Position numbers and translations under genes: made by a program. This document shows, piece after piece, positions 16,660-25,544 of a stretch of 64,000 nucleotides of DNA. The notes below the pieces were generated by a model, which was given only the letters and a program-made list of their open reading frames with translations, was not told the origin of the DNA and made no database searches. The stretch is taken from assembly GCA_022822265.1 (NCBI GenBank), contig JAJECA010000008.1, forward strand, positions 62,001-126,000. Reading direction: 5' to 3'. Within the stretch, counting starts at the first letter, position 1, and the number at the start of each line of letters is the position of its first letter. The DNA comes from Acidimicrobiia bacterium. Its GTDB lineage: Bacteria; Actinomycetota; Acidimicrobiia; Acidimicrobiales; Bin134.

Positions 16660-17798
16660 CGAGCGCCTTCCATGCGGTCTGAGCGCCGGGAATCCAGAGG
16701 AGAGCCTTCCGTCAATCGGTCGGCGGTGGCGGTCAGACTCTCGAGGAGGTCTTCGAATGACTTCACAAAGGCCGACACCCCTTCGTCTTCCAGCCGGTGG
16801 GCTACTTCTTCCAGATCCACGCCCACGTCGGTGACTCTATCGAGAATCGCTTGGGCGGCATCGGGATCGGCGTCCACGGTCCGGCCCAACGTGCCGTGGT
16901 CCAAGAACGCCTCCAGGGTGGCATCGGGCAGAGTGTTCACCGTGTCGGGTCCGATGAGCTGGTCGACATAGAGGGTGTCAGGATAAGCCGGGTTCTTGGT
17001 AGAAGTGGAAGCCCACAGCGGTCTTTGCAACCGAGCACCCCGGGCGGCGAGGGCTTCCCAGCGGGGGCCGGAGAACTTCTGGTTGAAGATCTGATAGGCC
17101 ACTTGGCCCTGGGCCACCGCGGTTTGGCCCCGCAGAGACCGGGCTTCGGCTGTTCCTATGGCCTCGAGCCGGCGGTCGACCTCAGTGTCGGTGCGGCTTA
17201 TGAAGAACGACGCCACCCCGGACACAGATGACAGATCGCCCGCGCATTCCTCCAGACCGCAGAGGTAGGCCTCGATGACATCGGCGTAGCGAGACAAGGA
17301 GAACAAGAGGGTCACGTTGACGCTGCGCCCCTCGGCGGTCATGGCCTGGATGGCGGGCAGTCCCTCGGCAGTCCCGGGAATCTTCACATAGAGGTTGGAA
17401 CGGTCAACGCGCTGGTTGAGTGCCCGGGCCGCGGCCAGGGTGCTGTCGGTGTCGCGGGCCAGCTTCGGGTCCACTTCCACAGAGACGAATCCGTCGAGCC
17501 CATCGCTGTCCTCATGGACCGGGGAGAGCGCGTCGAGGGCCCCGCCGATGTCGGTGAGCACTAGCTCCCAGTAGGCGTCGGCAACCCCCATACCGTCGGC
17601 CAGCAGCCCGGCGAACTGCTCGTCGTACTCGTCGCCCGAGGTCATGGCTTTCTGGAAGATGCTGGGGTTGGAGGTCAGGCCCCGTACGCCACGCTCCACC
17701 CAGCGATCCAGCTCCCCGTTGTTGATCCAGTCGCGGCGCAGATTGTCCAGCCATGGGCTCTGTCCGTATTCGCGATACAAGTCATGGAGACTGCTCAT
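16656..17798 (-). CDS. tal: Transaldolase
   Basis: 380 residues, the longer actinobacterial type. Interconverts sedoheptulose-7-phosphate and glyceraldehyde-3-phosphate with erythrose-4-phosphate and fructose-6-phosphate. The N-terminal GVRGLTSNPSIFQKAM and the Schiff-base Lys segment SNLYVKIPGTAEGL (about residue 137) are intact, with NVTLLFSLSRY and a QRPLWASTSTKNPAY segment downstream. ATG overlaps the tkt stop (ATGA) and its stop overlaps fbiC, forming a three-gene operon. Confidence 0.92.
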   Translation of the reverse strand: MSSLHDLYREYGQSPWLDNLRRDWINNGELDRWVERGVRGLTSNPSIFQKAMTSGDEYDEQFAGLLADGMGVADAYWELVLTDIGGALDALSPVHEDSDGLDGFVSVEVDPKLARDTDSTLAAARALNQRVDRSNLYVKIPGTAEGLPAIQAMTAEGRSVNVTLLFSLSRYADVIEAYLCGLEECAGDLSSVSGVASFFISRTDTEVDRRLEAIGTAEARSLRGQTAVAQGQVAYQIFNQKFSGPRWEALAARGARLQRPLWASTSTKNPAYPDTLYVDQLIGPDTVNTLPDATLEAFLDHGTLGRTVDADPDAAQAILDRVTDVGVDLEEVAHRLEDEGVSAFVKSFEDLLESLTATADRLTEGSPLDSRRSDRMEGAR

Positions 17799-19777
17799 TC
17801 TCGTTCCTCCTTACCCTTCACCAGCGTTGCGGCCTGGACGGCGACGTTGTCCGGATTCATGCCCAGCTTGTCCAAAACCACCGATCCCGGCGCCGATGCC
17901 CCGAAGCGATCGATGCCCACGGGAAGGTCTACCCACCGCTCCCAGCCCAGCGTGACTCCGGCCTCCACCGAGAGTTTGGGCACCCCAGCTGGGAGAACCG
18001 CGTCTCGATAAGACTGATCCTGCTCGGCAAACAGCTCCCAACAGGGCATGGAAACCACCCGGGCGCCAATCCCCTGCTGGCGCAGGGCATCGGCCGCGTC
18101 CGCGCAGACCGACACCTCGCTGCCGGTTCCCACCAGGATCACATCGGGATCTGAGCAGTCCGCCAGGGTATAGGCCCCTCGGGCCACACCGTCGGCCGCA
18201 GAGGAACCCTCCAGGGTGGGCACGTTCTGGCGGGTGAGGATCATGGCGCTGGGTCCGTCGTGGTCGACGGCCAGCCGCCACGCCTGGGCCACCTCATTGC
18301 CGTCGGCGGGGCGGAACACCCGCAGACCGGGGATCGCTCTCAGCGACATGACGTGCTCGATCGGCTGGTGGGTGGGGCCGTCCTCTCCCACGCCCACCGA
18401 GTCGTGGCTCCAAACGAAGACGCTGTGAGCCCCCGACAGGGCGGCCAATCGGACTGCGGGCCGCATGTAGTCGCTGAACACCAGGAAGGTGCCGCCTACC
18501 GGCACCAATCCACCGTGCAGGGCGGCTCCGTTGAGAAGGGCACCCATGGCATGCTCCCGAATGCCGAAGTAGAGCTGGCGCCCCGCAGGATGGGCGGAAT
18601 TCAGCGGTTCGGTGTCGGAGAGGCTGGTTCCGGTGTTCCCGGTTAAGTCGGCGCCCCCCGCCACCAAGCCGGGGACCACGTCGACCATGGCGTTGAGGCA
18701 AGCGGAACTGGCCTTGCGGGTGGCCACTGACTCGCCCGCCGGCCACGATGGCAGCTTGTTCTCCCAGCCGGGCAGGCCCCGGCCGGCCAGGCAGGCCTCG
18801 TACTCCGAGCGCTGCGGGCCTAGGGCCTCTACTTGCTTCTGCCACGCGGCGCGCTCAGGGGCGCCCCGACGGCCAGCCGTTCGGTAGGCCTCGACCACAT
18901 CAGCAGGGACGAAGAACGACTCGTCAGCAGGCAGCCCCATTACTGCCTTGGTGGCGGCGATCTCGTCGTCGAACAGCGAGTAGCCGTGGGCCTCGTGGTT
19001 GTCGGTCTGGCCAGGGGAGGGGTAGGCGACATGACTGCGCACGATGATCAGAGACGGCGCGTCGTCAACCGCCATGGCCGAGCGTATGCCCCCTTCCAAG
19101 GCATCGAGATCTTCAGCCGCTTCGCCCAGGTTCACTACGTGCCAGCCGTAGGCGGCAAATCGCTGGGCGGCGTCGTCGGATAGGCAGAGATCAGTGGAGC
19201 CGTCAATTGTGATCCGGTTGTCGTCATAGATGCAGATCAGCCGGTCCAGCTGCTGATGTCCGGCCAGCGAGGAGGCCTCATGGCTGATTCCCTCTGAGAG
19301 GTCGCCGTCGCTGCACAGGGCGAACACCCGGTGATCGCAGACGTCGGTACCGAATCGGTGGCGCAGCCAGCGCTCCGCTACCGCCATCCCCACTGCATTG
19401 GCAATTCCCTGACCCAGCGGCCCGGTAGTGACCTCGACTCCCGCGGTGTGGCCGGCTTCGGGATGTCCGGGAGTGCGACTGCCCCACTGGCGGAAGTCCC
19501 GCAGGTCGTCGAGTGACAACCCCTGGCCGGTCAGGTGGAGCATTGAGTACAAGAGGATGGACGTATGGCCAGCGCTGAGGACGAAGCGGTCGCGGTCGGG
19601 CCAACCCGGGTCGTCAGCGTCGTAGCGCATGACGCGGGTCCAAAGCACGTGGGCCAGCGGCGCCATGGCCATAGCCGTTCCCTGATGCCCGGAGCGGGCT
19701 TGATGGGGAGCGTCCATGGCCAGACCGCGTATGACGCTGATGCCTTGGGCTTCGAGAGCAGCGGGAAACGCAGCCAT
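17795..19777 (-). CDS. tkt: Transketolase
   Basis: 660 residues, normal length. Thiamine-diphosphate enzyme moving two-carbon units in the pentose phosphate pathway. Visible are AGHTSILLYSMLHLTG, the TPP motif SDGDLSEGISHEASSLAGH ending in YDDNRITIDG, and the pyrimidine domain with YFGIREHAMGALLNG and HDSVGVGEDGPTHQPIEH. The gene is first in the tkt-tal-fbiC operon; a gap of 24 bp separates it from the FIST gene upstream, so that gene may be in the same transcript. Confidence 0.95.
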   Translation of the reverse strand: MAAFPAALEAQGISVIRGLAMDAPHQARSGHQGTAMAMAPLAHVLWTRVMRYDADDPGWPDRDRFVLSAGHTSILLYSMLHLTGQGLSLDDLRDFRQWGSRTPGHPEAGHTAGVEVTTGPLGQGIANAVGMAVAERWLRHRFGTDVCDHRVFALCSDGDLSEGISHEASSLAGHQQLDRLICIYDDNRITIDGSTDLCLSDDAAQRFAAYGWHVVNLGEAAEDLDALEGGIRSAMAVDDAPSLIIVRSHVAYPSPGQTDNHEAHGYSLFDDEIAATKAVMGLPADESFFVPADVVEAYRTAGRRGAPERAAWQKQVEALGPQRSEYEACLAGRGLPGWENKLPSWPAGESVATRKASSACLNAMVDVVPGLVAGGADLTGNTGTSLSDTEPLNSAHPAGRQLYFGIREHAMGALLNGAALHGGLVPVGGTFLVFSDYMRPAVRLAALSGAHSVFVWSHDSVGVGEDGPTHQPIEHVMSLRAIPGLRVFRPADGNEVAQAWRLAVDHDGPSAMILTRQNVPTLEGSSAADGVARGAYTLADCSDPDVILVGTGSEVSVCADAADALRQQGIGARVVSMPCWELFAEQDQSYRDAVLPAGVPKLSVEAGVTLGWERWVDLPVGIDRFGASAPGSVVLDKLGMNPDNVAVQAATLVKGKEERE

Positions 19778-19801
19778 AGAGATATCGATCCTTTCAGTTG
19801 G

Positions 19802-20926
19802 TCATGGGAACAGCACCACCGAAGCGGTAAACCCGTGGAGGAAATTGCGGCCGCCAATCGGGCCGATCTCGCCGGCGCAGAACATTCCTGCCACCGGTGC
19901 CCTTTCCAGCGCTTCATGGACCACGGTGGCGTCGTGGTCGGGCCCGTCGAACAAGTGAGTGCCCCGGCCGTTGCAGGTGAACACCAAGGCTGATGCCGCC
20001 GAAGCATCGGCCATCAGCTCGCGTAGGTCTTCATCGGCGGTAGCTGCGTCCCGAACCTGGAACTGGACCGTGGTTCCCACTTCTAAGGAGTCGCCCACGG
20101 CTAGCGCGCCGGAGTCCTCGTCGGCACCGATAAGCCCGCGGATCAGGAAATCGCCCCTGCCGAACTCGGACTTGTGCTCATCGATGACGATTCCCATATG
20201 CAGGCCCTTGGACACCAGCGCCCTTTCGGCCTCGTCCAAACCCAGCAGAGTTTCCCTCAGGCGGACTACCGCTGAACGGCCTCCCATCTCCGAGACGATG
20301 TTGCCGTCTGACTTGGTGATGGTGAAGGGCTGACCGATGGGACGGCACCCCTGGGATACAACGGTGCGGAGTTGCACATCAGGATCAATGAGGACTCCCA
20401 CCGCGCCGTCATCGAATACTTGCTGACCTAGGACCAAGCGGTTGCCTCCCGGCCGGCCGGCAGCCGACGCCAAGCCTCCCACCACTGTCGTCTCTCGTCC
20501 TGCGTCTAGGAGGACTTCACTGGGAAAAGTGAATGGGTCAGGGAGCACTAGAAGTGTTCCTGAAGCGTCGGCCGGCATTCCACCCACGGCCCAGCCGTCG
20601 GGGCCTCGTACTGCCTCGAGCCGGATCAACTTGGCCGGGCACCGGGACGCAGCCCAGAGGGATATGGCCGGGCGCTCCTCAACTTCGAGGGGACCTCCGA
20701 TCACCGATACCGCGGTGGCCCCGACAAGGGCCGAAGGGTCCAACACCTGGTGGATGGCATCGGCCACTTCGTTGATGGCGTCGCGGTGTGAGGCCGAGGT
20801 GAACACCACGGCCAAATCGGGAGAAGGGCCAACCGCCTCGAGTATCTCGCCAAGCACTTCGCCTACAGCGCTGGCGGAATCGGGATGCTCGGACAAAGCG
20901 GCCCCATACCTGCTCACTACCTGCAC
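19802..20926 (-). CDS. FIST-domain protein
   Basis: 374 residues with a FIST N domain (DLAVVFTSASH...ALVGATAVSVIGG, then PDPFTFPSEVLLDAG and TVVGGLASAAG) and a FIST C domain ending in VFTCNGRGTHLF and GMFCAGEIGPIGGRNFLHGF. FIST proteins are thought to bind small ligands such as amino acids and usually sit with signalling genes; here no histidine kinase or cyclase is attached. It is cytoplasmic by sequence. It lies 24 bp upstream of tkt on the same strand. Confidence 0.8.
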   Translation of the reverse strand: MQVVSRYGAALSEHPDSASAVGEVLGEILEAVGPSPDLAVVFTSASHRDAINEVADAIHQVLDPSALVGATAVSVIGGPLEVEERPAISLWAASRCPAKLIRLEAVRGPDGWAVGGMPADASGTLLVLPDPFTFPSEVLLDAGRETTVVGGLASAAGRPGGNRLVLGQQVFDDGAVGVLIDPDVQLRTVVSQGCRPIGQPFTITKSDGNIVSEMGGRSAVVRLRETLLGLDEAERALVSKGLHMGIVIDEHKSEFGRGDFLIRGLIGADEDSGALAVGDSLEVGTTVQFQVRDAATADEDLRELMADASAASALVFTCNGRGTHLFDGPDHDATVVHEALERAPVAGMFCAGEIGPIGGRNFLHGFTASVVLFP

Positions 20927-20985
20927 GCTAGCCCGGCAGAAGTCCCGGACAGCGGAAAAAACGCTATGTTACAACAACAGGGGGT

Positions 20986-21738
20986 TTACACCCGGGCAGA
21001 GGTGGTGGCGCGAGAAGCCAGCGCGTCGACATCGGCATGGCGAACTTGAGCCAATCTCAGCCCGCGAGCCGCACTGATGAACCACCATCCCAGGTCGAAG
21101 TCGTGCCAGCGACGGGCAAAGCGAGCAGACGTTGGCGCGGCGTGGTGATTGTTGTGGTAACCCTCTCCGCAGGTGAGCCACGCCAGCCAGACAACGTTTG
21201 TGGCGCTGTTTTCGAACGGTCGGCGCCCGAAGGTGTGGGCCACGCCGTTCACCGAGCCTCCCAGGCCGATGTAGCCCACGGTATGGACCGCCACCGCCAC
21301 GATCCCCGGCACGACGCCCAGCCACCAAACGAGGATGGCGATTCCCAGGGCCAAGCCGATGATCCCGCGATTGAGCAGCCAACGATCGGGAGTGGTCACC
21401 GGGATGTCTTTGGCGTATCGCTCTGTGGTGCGGGGATCGCGAGCCGATCGCCGGTAAAGGGCGGCATTGGTGAGCTGTACTCTCAGCCAGCCCAGACGGG
21501 CCGGTGAGTGGGGGTCTTCAGCGGTGTCGGTAAACGCGTGGTGTTTGCGGTGGACTGCCGCCCACTGCCGAGCGCAGATTCCGGTGGACATCCACAAGAA
21601 CACCTTGAAGATGCTGCGAAGCACGGGATGGAGTTGCACAGCCCTATGGGCCAAATCCCGGTGCAGGTACACCGTGGTGGCCAGATTGGCCAGCTGGGTG
21701 AGAGCGAGTCCTACCGCGACAGCGATCACAATTTGCAT
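20986..21738 (-). CDS. Membrane fatty acid desaturase (acyl-CoA type)
   Basis: 250 residues from ATG 21738 (the frame is open to 22068 but the extra part has no family match). The three histidine boxes of membrane desaturases are complete: HRDLAH, HRKHH and HNNHH, separated by hydrophobic pairs (VFLWMSTGI, GIAILVWWLGVVPGIVAVAV). It should insert a cis double bond, most likely delta-9, into acyl chains. Its length is shorter than many relatives (around 300). It sits alone, divergent from the acyl-CoA synthetase genes. Confidence 0.85.
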   Translation of the reverse strand: MQIVIAVAVGLALTQLANLATTVYLHRDLAHRAVQLHPVLRSIFKVFLWMSTGICARQWAAVHRKHHAFTDTAEDPHSPARLGWLRVQLTNAALYRRSARDPRTTERYAKDIPVTTPDRWLLNRGIIGLALGIAILVWWLGVVPGIVAVAVHTVGYIGLGGSVNGVAHTFGRRPFENSATNVVWLAWLTCGEGYHNNHHAAPTSARFARRWHDFDLGWWFISAARGLRLAQVRHADVDALASRATTSARV

Positions 21739-21906
21739 TGCTTGAACTCCCAACGGGTCAGGTCCGACTGCCAGTTGAGACAGCCACGGATGTGACCCTA
21801 GAGGACGGACCGGGGTTACATGAGGTTGTGGCCCGCCCAACAGTACCGCGTGGTGAGCGGTAGTCGGAGTGAGCCGACCCGGCGCAGGCAGATAGCTTGG
21901 GCGGGC
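21739..21906. other. 168-bp divergent spacer
   Basis: Lies between the starts of the desaturase (minus) and the acyl-CoA synthetase beta gene (plus). It should hold both promoters, but I see no convincing -35/-10 pair, tRNA or operator in it. Confidence 0.5.
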
Positions 21907-22551
21907 ATGGTGGCGTTGTCGGAATTCGAGTCGAAGCAGTTGCTGGCGAACCACGGAGTCGAGGTGAGCCGAGACAAGTTGGCCAAGTCGGTGGAAGCGG
22001 CCGTTGAGGCTGCGGCGGAAATCAGGGGCCCGGTGGCAGTGAAGTTGTGCGGCCCGTCGTTGGCCCACAAGAGCGAGCGAGGGCTGGTACGGCTGGGGCT
22101 GGACACCCCAGAGGGAGTGCGTTCGGCGGCTGAAGACCTATTGGCTCTGTCCACCGAAGACGACGGAGAGGTCACCTTGTTGGTATCGGAGATGGTCGTT
22201 GGGCACCGAGAGCTCATCGCCGGCGTGGTTCACTCCGAGCAGTTCGGAGCCGCCCTCATGCTCGGTTTGGGCGGGGTTTTGGCCGAAGCGGTGGGGGAGG
22301 CAGTGTTCCGGCTTCTCCCGGTGACCGAGGCCGACTGCCGGGACATGATCGACGACTTGGGATTTTCCGCTTTGCTCGCTCCGCTGAGGGGCGAACCAGC
22401 GGTTAACCAGGATGCGCTGGTAGCCACACTGTTGGGTTTGGCTCAGGCGGGTTGTGAGGATGGAATCGAGGCTATCGACGTCAATCCCCTGGTGATCCGG
22501 GACGGCCGTCCCGTGGCCGTGGATGGTCTGGTAGTGATGAGCAGTCCATGA
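21907..22551 (+). CDS. ADP-forming acyl-CoA synthetase, ATP-grasp (beta) subunit
   Basis: 214 residues of the ATP-grasp subunit of an acetate/acyl-CoA ligase (ADP-forming). The opening LSEFESKQLLANHGV, GPVAVKLCGPSLAHKSE, LLVSEMVVGHRELIAGV and LMLGLGGVLAE blocks and the terminal IEAIDVNPLVI are the family's ATP-grasp landmarks. Start at ATG 21907; the frame runs upstream to 21820 without family match. Overlaps the alpha-subunit gene by four bases. Such enzymes conserve ATP when converting acyl-CoA to acid, or activate acids. Confidence 0.82.
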   Translation: MVALSEFESKQLLANHGVEVSRDKLAKSVEAAVEAAAEIRGPVAVKLCGPSLAHKSERGLVRLGLDTPEGVRSAAEDLLALSTEDDGEVTLLVSEMVVGHRELIAGVVHSEQFGAALMLGLGGVLAEAVGEAVFRLLPVTEADCRDMIDDLGFSALLAPLRGEPAVNQDALVATLLGLAQAGCEDGIEAIDVNPLVIRDGRPVAVDGLVVMSSP

Positions 22552-24011
22552 GGTCGACCCCGTTTGATCTCCTCTTCAATCCCCGGGGCATCGTGGTGGC
22601 CGGGGCCTCCACCCATCCCGGGAAGTTCGGCTTTGTGGCCCTCCACAATGTGCTGGCCGGCGGGTTCAGTGGGCGGGTGTTCGCCACCAACCCCGAGAAG
22701 CCCACCATTCTGGGTGTCGAAGCCCTGGCCTCGGTAGATGAAGTGCCACAGGGCGCCGCCGATCTGGTGATGGTATGCACTCCGCCGCAGGCCTGCCCCG
22801 ACATCTTGAGGTCTGCGGCAGAGCGGGGGATCGGAGCGGCCTTCATCACTTCAGGAGGCTTCCGAGAGTCGGGGGCTGGGGGGGCTCAAGCGGAGGAACG
22901 GCTGATCGAGCTGGCCCATTCTCTGGGCATGGTGGTTGCCGGGCCCAACGGCCAGGGGCTGATCTCCACGCCGGCCCAGCTCGCGGCCCAGATAGTGGCC
23001 CCGATTCCTCCCCCCGGTCCCATCGCGGTGGCCAGCCAATCAGGGAATTTGGTGTCGGCGTTCATGAACTATGCCGCTCAAAGTGGAGTGGGCATCAGCC
23101 GAGCAGTGAGCGCGGGCAACGCCGCCATGGTGGGAGTGGTGGACTATCTGGGCTGGTTTTCCGAGGACCCCTTCACCAAAGCCATGGCCGCATATGTCGA
23201 AGGAGTAGATGACGGACCGCGGTTCGCGGCGGCCATTCGGGAGGCCGCCGAGTCCAAGCCCGTAGTCCTCGTCAAAGGGGGGACGACCCCGCGGGGAGCT
23301 CAGGCCGCGGCCAGCCACACCGGTGCGCTGGCCACCGACGACCGGGTGTTCGACGGCATGGTTCGCCAGAGCGGGGCAGTCAGGGCGGCGACCATTGAAG
23401 AGGCGTACGATGCAGTGGCCGCATTCGCTACCCAGCCCCTGCCTGCGGGTCCGCGCACTCTGGTGCTCTCCAGCGCGGGCGGTTGGGGGGTAATCGCCGC
23501 GGACGCGGTGTCGAACTCGAACTTGGAGCTGATTCCCCTGCCCGCCGATTTGGAAGCGGCCATTGACGGCCTAGTTCCGCCCCGTTGGAGCCGCGGCAAT
23601 CCGATCGACCTGGCCGGGGGAGAGAGTCGCGACACCATTCCCCAGGCCATCAACCTGGTTGCCGACCACCCGGAGATCGACGCGGTGATCTACCTGGGAA
23701 TGGGCATTCAAGCCAATACCGCGTCCCATTTGCGTTCGGGTCCCTTCTTCAAGTCGGCCGATCTGGCACGAATCTGCGAGTACCACGAGCGCCAAGACGG
23801 CCGCTTTGCCCAGGCGGCCGCCGAGGCCTCATCCCGGACGGGCAAACCGATCTTGGCAGCCACCGAATTGGCTGTCACCCAACCGGGCAATGCCGGTCCG
23901 GCCACAATGGGCGCTGAGGGCCACTATTGCTTCCCATCTGCTGACCGCGCGGTGCGAGCTCTGCACCACCTGTGGTGGCACGCCCGGTGGCGCAAACGCC
24001 ACCTAGGATGA
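22548..24011 (+). CDS. ADP-forming acyl-CoA synthetase, CoA-binding (alpha) subunit
   Basis: 487 residues: a CoA-binding Rossmann domain (IVVAGASTHPGKFG), a succinyl-CoA-ligase-like domain with GPNGQGLIST and ASQSGNLVSAFMNYA, and the phospho-acceptor His loop AASHTGALATDD. The third domain (about 300-460) follows. Together with the preceding beta subunit it makes a split NDP-forming acyl-CoA ligase; many bacteria have the two halves fused. The stop overlaps the next gene (ATGA), so the PBP4-like protein is probably co-translated. Confidence 0.85.
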   Translation: MRSTPFDLLFNPRGIVVAGASTHPGKFGFVALHNVLAGGFSGRVFATNPEKPTILGVEALASVDEVPQGAADLVMVCTPPQACPDILRSAAERGIGAAFITSGGFRESGAGGAQAEERLIELAHSLGMVVAGPNGQGLISTPAQLAAQIVAPIPPPGPIAVASQSGNLVSAFMNYAAQSGVGISRAVSAGNAAMVGVVDYLGWFSEDPFTKAMAAYVEGVDDGPRFAAAIREAAESKPVVLVKGGTTPRGAQAAASHTGALATDDRVFDGMVRQSGAVRAATIEEAYDAVAAFATQPLPAGPRTLVLSSAGGWGVIAADAVSNSNLELIPLPADLEAAIDGLVPPRWSRGNPIDLAGGESRDTIPQAINLVADHPEIDAVIYLGMGIQANTASHLRSGPFFKSADLARICEYHERQDGRFAQAAAEASSRTGKPILAATELAVTQPGNAGPATMGAEGHYCFPSADRAVRALHHLWWHARWRKRHLG

Positions 24012-25516
24012 CCGCAGTGCGCCGGATCGTCATGCCTGTTTTGCTGCTTGCGGTTGCCTTCGCGGCGCTTTTCGGATCCAACTACCTCGACAGCCAGCTT
24101 CACGAGAACTTGGGCGAGGTGGCCTCCGACGACTCAGTGCCCCCCGGCGTGGGAACCCCCCTCGTCTCCACTCGCCGGCTGACCCCCCTGCTGGCACCGT
24201 CGCTGACCAAGCCCGACTTCTTCGACACCCTGGACGACATCATGTCCAACGCGCCATCGTCGGCCTGTGTCCACGTGACCCTTGACGGACGCACCCCTCC
24301 GCTCTATGAGAGCAACGCAAGCATCCAAGTGATTCCAACAGAGGCATTCCTACTGCTCACTCTGGCCACCGCCCACAAGGACCTCGGACCTGATCACACC
24401 TTTTCCACCTCCGTTCTGTCGGTTGTACCGATGGAAGACGGGGTTGTAAACGGCGACATCTACCTGGTCGGCGGGGGAGACCCGTTGCTATTGACCCCGG
24501 AGTTCACCGCCACCTTGGACCAGACCCAAAACCGTCTCCATACTCCTATCGAAGATCTGGCCCAACGACTGGTTGACGACGGTTTGGCCTTGGTGACCGG
24601 AGCCGTAGTGGGCGACGCCACACGGTATGACGATCTTCTCTACGTCGGCACCTGGCCGGAGAGCCTGGTCGCGTCGCAGAACATCGGCACCCTGCTGGCA
24701 CTGCAATTCGATGACGGCTGGGTTCAGTTTCCTCAGCCGGAATCGGCCGTGGAAGACGAGGAAGTTCTCGAGGAGACAGCGGAAGAACCCGTTGGCTATC
24801 AAGCCGCAGAGAATCCGCCGTTCTATGCCGCTGCGCTCTTTGACGACATGCTCGAGGCTCGAGACGTGGTAATCCGCCGGAGCCCCCGCTCTGAGGCGGT
24901 TCCCGAGGAGGAAGAGGTTTACATCCTGGCGACCATCGAGTCGGCACCCCTGTCGGAGCACTACCAGCAGATTCTCGACAATCGAGACATCGAGACCACC
25001 GAGCTTCTGCTCAAGGAAATCGGCCAGGTGACTTCAGGAACGGGCAGCACCCGGGCCGGATCTCGGGCGGTGGAGACGGTCTTGGCGGGAATCGGGGTCG
25101 ATGTGGATGAGTTTCAACTGCTCCAGTTCGATGGCTCCGGGTTGGACCCGGCCAATGTCGCGACCTGCCCGGTGTTCACCGCGTTATTGGACAGCGAGGA
25201 GTTCAGCTCCTTCTTCCACGAACTACTGCCCACCGCGGCCGAAGACGACTCGCTTCGGAGCCGGTTCTCCGGGGTTGAGAATCCCGGGCGAATCAGAGCA
25301 CTGTCGGGGGGGTCGTCAAACGCCACCGTGATGATCGGCTATATCGACATCGGCCGTGGTCAGGAAATGACCTTTGCTTTCATCGCCAATCAGGAGGGTG
25401 CGGCCGACAATCAGGCTCTCCGGGATTTGGAGGGGCGCATAGTGAGCCATTTGGCCACTTTGGAGGCCAAACCAAGTTTTGACGACATCCAGCTTGAACC
25501 GCTCCGCGTCGGCTAG
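24008..25516 (+). CDS. PBP4-like (peptidase S13 fold) protein lacking catalytic motifs
   Basis: 502 residues from ATG 24008. A single N-terminal membrane anchor (VMPVLLLAVAFAALFGSN) precedes a DacB/PBP4-like domain: LDGRTPPLYESNASIQVIP, DLGPDHTFST, GDIYLVGGGDPLL, and DGSGLDPANV match the family layout. The catalytic residues are replaced: the SxxK site reads TEAFLL (Ser to Glu112, Lys to Leu115), the SGLS Ser is Asp380, and KTG reads LSG (432-434). I conclude it cannot act as a DD-peptidase; it may be a scaffold or ligand-binding protein. An acidic insert (about 250-265) is present. Confidence 0.72.
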   Translation: MTAVRRIVMPVLLLAVAFAALFGSNYLDSQLHENLGEVASDDSVPPGVGTPLVSTRRLTPLLAPSLTKPDFFDTLDDIMSNAPSSACVHVTLDGRTPPLYESNASIQVIPTEAFLLLTLATAHKDLGPDHTFSTSVLSVVPMEDGVVNGDIYLVGGGDPLLLTPEFTATLDQTQNRLHTPIEDLAQRLVDDGLALVTGAVVGDATRYDDLLYVGTWPESLVASQNIGTLLALQFDDGWVQFPQPESAVEDEEVLEETAEEPVGYQAAENPPFYAAALFDDMLEARDVVIRRSPRSEAVPEEEEVYILATIESAPLSEHYQQILDNRDIETTELLLKEIGQVTSGTGSTRAGSRAVETVLAGIGVDVDEFQLLQFDGSGLDPANVATCPVFTALLDSEEFSSFFHELLPTAAEDDSLRSRFSGVENPGRIRALSGGSSNATVMIGYIDIGRGQEMTFAFIANQEGAADNQALRDLEGRIVSHLATLEAKPSFDDIQLEPLRVG

Positions 25517-25544
25517 GGGCTACTGGGTGAAGGACATACTGACT

